Shown here: positions 52,646 to 64,000 of the stretch, piece after piece
Layout: every line of letters begins with the position of its first letter
Position numbering within the stretch: position 1 is the stretch's first letter
Assembly: GCA_964019055.1 (NCBI GenBank)
Contig: OZ025212.1
Coordinates: forward strand, 1,642,657-1,706,656
Direction: 5' to 3'
Source of the DNA: Anthopleura xanthogrammica
Taxonomy: Eukaryota > Cnidaria > Anthozoa > Actiniaria > Actiniidae
Length of the DNA stretch: 64,000 bases
Translations under genes and position numbers: made by a program
The notes under the pieces: model-generated
The model's database searches: none
What the model was told of the DNA's origin: nothing
The model's input: the letters and a program-made list of their open reading frames with translations, nothing else

Positions 52646-55463
52646 TTTGGAGGACTCTAAACTTCTTGATTCGCTTGAACATGTACTGAACTAGTGAAGA
52701 AGGCAAACGAGGTGTGTATCTTGCTGTATTGAACCTTTACTTATGGAGCAGCCAATCAGAGTCGCGCAAATGTCTAATCAGAGTATAAACAGCCAATCAT
52801 ATCACGTCTCGCTTAAGACAATCTTTGATTAGTTTTTCAGCTTTCAAAGATTGAATGTGTTCGATTTTGATTGCCTATACACCTGAGCAATTATTTCATC
52901 AAAGGCCGCGTTTCTCATCCAAGTGTTTACTCTTGGTGTGGTTACCCTCTTGAATGAGAAGCATAATCCTTGGTTGGTTACGAAAGGGTGCGATTTTAAT
53001 TTGATGTAAAAGAGAGATGAGAATCGGTCGCTTTATACAGGTGGACAAAAATGATTGACGGTCGGTTGGCGTTTCTCATGAGACACTCAGTCAACCTAAA
53101 GGAGCTCGGTCGGTCGGTCACGAGAGGCGTAATTGCAAAAAGGTAGTCACATAAGAATGAAAAAAATAAAAAATAAATAAATAAATAAATAAATAAAAAA
53201 TTTAGTAAATTAGTAACTTTACCAATGGAGAATAAATTATCACTTACGTCATACTCGGATGACAGTGAAATCATTATATTTCAAGATACACGTAAATTTA
53301 ACTAACTAAAACCCCGAATTCTAGCTGCCTTGTACTGGTTTCTTAGTGTTATTTGACTTCTGTCACCCAAGTCTGATGTCAGTCGGATAATTTATTCCTA
53401 ATTTCTAAATTTACTATACTGAATTTACTAAAATTCATTTTCAAATTTTCATATGACATCCTTCTTGCAATTAGGTATCTCAAAATTAGTTTTTATAACT
53501 TTCTAGATCATGCATAGACCTGTGAAAAGAATACGTTTTTTTAGTCCTTTTACTATACAAGTCCTCCGGCTTTCTTCTTAAAAAGATTGAAATTTTGCTA
53601 AAAGAAAAGAAAACAAATAATCATCATTTATGTTTAGCAAATTCGTTTAGCTTTATTATTCTACAGTTCAGTCGAAAAAAAACAAAGTTTATTTTCAGTT
53701 TTAAAGGTTTTTGTTATTCGCTTTCGAAATGTGTAAATTTAAGCATCAATGTTTGCTGTAGTGTCTCACAGAAACAGCTGAAGTATTACAGCTAGCTTTC
53801 TGTTTTGTTATAATATTAGACAAAACCAACCATCTCTACTCTGTCAATCAAATTGAAATTCGTGCCACTGTTATTTAGAAGGCTGTTGTATTTGTGCAAT
53901 ATCAAAAAACGCGTGTTCTCATCTTCATTATTGGCCTTTACCAGCACTTTTGTATATTCTTTAATTTATTCACAGAATGAATGACAACTTTCCATATTTA
54001 ATTCAAATGTCCAATGTGCAGTTTCATCAAATCAAGAAGATTTAATTTTGCTAAAATATACAATATAAAAACATCCGATTCAATTTCGATTTTTTTAACC
54101 AATATATTTTGACATTCATTCCCAGATAAATTCGGTTTTAAATTATTTTAATCGCTTTTAATAAAGTTTTAGTGACAAGAAAATATTATTTGTACTGTAT
54201 TGTTTATCTTACAGCTTTTAGAATCTTAACTAAGATGATATTCACGTTTGTACGAAGGGGAAAAAGAGTTTTTCTTTTTCTGTGGGTTTTTTTGGCGGGA
54301 AAAAAAGAGCGCGAAAAATAAGCCTTAAATAATAAATAATTTCGGTTGAAATCGGAGAGAAAAGACATATATCAAGGTAAAAAATAAATAAATTAGAAAA
54401 AAACCCTCAAAAGCTTTTCGTTATATTTTTCTGCTAATTATAGTACGCTAAGTGGCTGGCTTTCGGATGTAGTGTTCTTTTTATCTTTATTTTTTAGCAT
54501 TTCTAAAGTCTAGACAACTATATAGAATATGTTTTTTTCATATCTCTTCTTAATAAGATTTAATATATATATACATATATACATTACAATACGATGTACG
54601 TGTATTGTTATTAACTAGTGTTATATATAGCAGTATATACCTCACTCCACGCTAACCGCATCTTACTACACTTTATATTATCCCCTATATGTCCTATATT
54701 TTACCGTCTTCAACCTTCAATGTATCACTCTATTTATAATTTTTTTCAATTTGAAATTTTATTACTAGTTTTCTCTTTCTACGTCTTATTGAAATTTTCG
54801 TTCTGTCTGGCGAGAATTGCCCCAGGATAAAAAATTAATTCATAGTTATGGCTTTGGTGAAATCATTTCCACAATAATAATTCGTAATATCTTTATTTTT
54901 CCTTACTTCGATTAACTGAAAACTCAGCGGGGAGCATTAGAAAATAGAAAAAAATACGACTTCCACAATAACATATTTTTGTTACTCAAATAAATCAAAC
55001 CTTTGACCAAAATGCCAAGTAATCACTTAGTCTCAAATGAAAGCTGATATAAGAATCACTCATGAATATTCAACAGCTTTGTCAGAGCTTGTTTTGAATC
55101 TAGGATTTATCGTACTGCCCAGAGTGATGTTAAAAGGTTTTGGAAGGATTAATTGACGCGAAGAGACAAAAATGTAAATGAAAATGAAAATGAAATTGGA
55201 ATCAAAAGTTAAATATAGATTTATGACAGATTTATAAAATATTGAAGCTGCGTAAAGACATTTGTATCTTTGACGAATTATTATTTATTCAAGGTATTGT
55301 TTCAAGGTTAATTAATATGCGCATAATTATCGGGTATTATAAAGAAACAATCTACATTTGAAATACGGTATTAAACCAAGGAAAAAACACTAATGTAACC
55401 GGGTGAATAACTTTGAATTGTATTTTGGTCGAAATTTTCAGAGAAATATTATTTGTAAGGAAG
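52646..55463. other. divergent intergenic region between the GGT-like and SAM-domain genes
   Basis: Very AT-rich beyond 53160, where an AAAT microsatellite lies at 53166-53200. The proximal promoter of the GGT-like gene should lie at 52646-52850. The SAM gene's promoter should lie just upstream of 55464, where a TATTATAAAG stretch occurs near 55334. No exon was recognised in 53200-55400. Confidence 0.5.
52750..52800 (+). promoter_or_regulatory. two CCAAT boxes upstream of the GGT-like gene
   Basis: AGCCAATCA occurs twice, with CCAATCA at 52752-52758 and 52793-52799, 107-150 bp upstream of the start codon and 41 bp apart. Each matches the NF-Y consensus (RRCCAATSR). The orientation is opposite to the gene, which NF-Y tolerates. 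Function is inferred. Confidence 0.45.
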
Positions 55464-62121
<6,658 letters not shown>

Positions 62122-63401
62122 GCCAGTAGCCTTGTGACCATAGCAACGGTGATCGCGTTACTATAGCAACGGCAATGAAGTTTGGGATACTTTTACGTCG
62201 CATTATCTCTTGGATTACATTTTGTTCATTTGACTGAATTTGACTTCACGTGTGACAAGAAGTTCCGTCAAAAACCGAGGACATTGACTTGTTTGTTTAC
62301 AGTCAAGTGAAGTTCACTGTAATCTGACGAATTACATGAAGACTTTTCTTGACTGTTTATCTAGCGTTATATCATCATCGAGTCACCAGCAAAGCCTAGT
62401 GTTAGTAAAGCGTAAGGCTCAGCCAACCAAGGTTCCCTTCTGGGTTGCGTTTGCCTTCTATTTTCCGTTTCAGTTACTTTTATCGAACTCATGTCGATGT
62501 GTTTACTTTAGTTTATAGTTGATGATAACGTCATAGCCAGTTCTGACGTCATATACCGATTGCGATGTTAAAAGAGGATCCAATCCTTTTGGTCCTCCCT
62601 GCATCAATCTTTGTTTCATTAAGTAGAGGGGTCTGGTACATGGGACGTTATTCTTACTAATACTACTTAAGGCGCATGCGTAAAGTCGTTCATCGTACCC
62701 TCTAATGCGCATGCTTGCTCCAAGTTTGCAGTTGTTCTGCATTTCAGCATAAAAAAATGATATATTTTTAAACAAAAAATCCCACTCATTAATCCATGAC
62801 TTTTTTAAGTCTTTCGCGCAGAATATAAACACGTAATTTTCATCGTTCTTTGACTTAATGGTAATTTAGCAAAATATGCTCATTTTTGTCATATGGTTCA
62901 AGTTCCAATTTTTGAAGGTTTTGTGGGAGTTGATATATAAATTATTTATTATTGTGTAATTAATGCTTCACTTGCTAGAGGATATATATGGCATAAAGAA
63001 CTTATTTTATTAAAAATTCATCAATTTTGTCGGTTAATATAAATCGTCAGATCCTTATACTTACGTCTCTTTCTCTTACTGCTCTCTGCTCTCTGATTGG
63101 TCAATATAAACTGGGTTAGATACTGATCTCTGATTGGTCAATATATACTTGGTTAGATACTGATGTCTGATTGGTCACTGATATGATATGTTAGATACCG
63201 CCCTCTGATTGGTCTAAACATACTGGTTCAGATACCGCCCTCTGATTGGTCAAACTATGCTGGTTTAGATATTACTCTCTAATTGGTCAACATATAATGT
63301 GCAAGGGTCTTTTCTTACAGAAAAGTTACAAATAAGCTTCCCACTTTCATATCTAAATGACTCTAAGTAGTCATATTTTAAAATTAACAAATCAGAAACA
63401 G
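62122..63401. other. spacer downstream of the SAM-domain gene
   Basis: 3' UTR and intergenic DNA. It contains GCAACGGTGATCGCGTTACT-type short repeats just after the stop, two TGACGTCA-like sites around 62530-62550 and the phased GATTGG array at 63095-63286. No coding exon is supported in 62122-63400. Confidence 0.5.
63060..63300 (+). repeat. 37-bp tandem repeat carrying six GATTGG (inverted CCAAT) sites
   Basis: The GATTGG cores start at 63095, 63132, 63169, 63207 and 63244, and a variant AATTGG starts at 63281. The spacing is 37-38 bp throughout. Most units read CTCTGATTGGTCAA then a GGTTAGATAC block. The NF-Y-like core is better conserved than the spacer. Confidence 0.85.
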
Positions 63402-63537
63402 GTCTTGAAAGAGAAGTCACGTGGTTCAAGCAACCAATCTGGATTCGAGGACGTAGGAATATATCTGGATAAACAAATCCGATGCTCGGGCAAGATCGCG
63501 TGGTACGAAAGAATCAATCATCAACAAAGTCAATCAG
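63402..63537 (+). CDS. probable exon of an unidentified gene, partial at the right edge
   Basis: An open stretch bounded by an AG acceptor (AAACAG before 63402) and a GT donor (TCAGGTAACT after 63537), ending in phase 1. It reads VLKEKSRGSSNQSGFEDVGI then YLDKQIRCSGKIAWYERINH. The run of G.EDVG.YLD..I.CSG.I..W looks like a folded extracellular module. It resembles a motif I associate with uncharacterised secreted cnidarian proteins, but I cannot name a family. No partner exons were identified in the window, so both neighbours and start are unknown. Confidence 0.35.
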
Positions 63538-64000
63538 GTAACTATCAATAACTTCAATAATATGTCATATACATAATTATTATTACACTTCCCCTCGTAT
63601 TGAATGTATCTATACAGTATACCGACTCTACCCCCGGGGATACCATATTACATTTTTCCATGTCCATCATCCAAACACAAAGCTTAGGTAGAAATGAGTC
63701 GTAAATATGTCGCAAACTCATGACGTTCGGTTTGTTGCCAAAATATTTTTAATTTCTCATATAATATTGAAAATTACATTGCAACAATTTTATCGGTTAG
63801 AAATTTTCTCTATAACTTAATGAAACATTTGATTTAATATGTACCTAATTCTCGTTTTTCCATTCTTGGTCCAAAGCACAGCTTATATTTCATAGTCATG
63901 CAACATTTCACTTCGCTACCTCCACAAATATATAGAAATTAGTCACCTAAGGTGCGCTGTCAATACAACTAGTTGTCTTATGGCTATGAAATACTTACGG
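63538..64000. other. right edge, no recognisable gene
   Basis: AT-rich. The last bases (TATGGCTATGAAATACTTACGG) look like the beginning of another MITE family B copy cut by the window edge. Confidence 0.4.

Overview
This window reads as nuclear DNA of an early-branching animal, most likely an anthozoan cnidarian such as a sea anemone or coral. That assignment is inference. It rests on intron-rich genes whose proteins stay close to human families, small introns of roughly 70-500 bp with GT-AG borders, AT-rich spacers, and a very high load of short palindromic MITEs, tRNA-derived SINEs and GAT/ATC microsatellites. Nothing is bacterial: there are no operons, ribosome binding sites or CRISPR arrays.

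Layout. 820-2583 (minus): the first three coding exons of a CD36/LIMP-2 family membrane protein, the rest lying off the left edge. 4987-11524 (minus): a complete 12-exon EXO1 (812 residues). 12226-14454 (plus): a complete 5-exon YIPF4 (260 residues), head to head with EXO1 across a 701 bp spacer with E2F-like GC elements. 16807-48999 (plus): a complete USP34 deubiquitinase of 69 exons (3,241 residues), which fills half the window. 49571-52645 (minus): a 4-exon gamma-glutamyltransferase-like secreted protein (613 residues), tail to tail with USP34. 55464-62121 (plus): an 8-exon protein ending in a SAM domain (776 residues). 63402-63537 (plus): one probable exon of a further gene running off the right edge. 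Every internal exon junction in the six multi-exon genes was placed by hand, and reading phase closes across each of them. I could not run an aligner.

The genes do not form one pathway. EXO1 acts in DNA mismatch repair and end resection, USP34 is a large ubiquitin hydrolase linked to Wnt/axin and DNA-damage signalling, YIPF4 is a Golgi/ER membrane protein, and the CD36-like and GGT-like proteins are a membrane or lysosomal receptor and an extracellular Ntn-hydrolase fold.

The more unusual content is non-coding or divergent. It includes several MITE families flanked by TA, one nested inside another, and a minisatellite in an EXO1 intron apparently grown from the end of a MITE. The same 57 bp unit forms arrays in two USP34 introns and occurs inverted in a third. 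A duplication in the SAM gene joins an exon's 5' end to a MITE at an 8 bp microhomology. There is also a six-copy, 37 bp-phased array of CCAAT-type (GATTGG) sites. Finally, the GGT-like protein has lost most canonical active-site signatures and carries an RKKR site just before the expected self-cleavage point.
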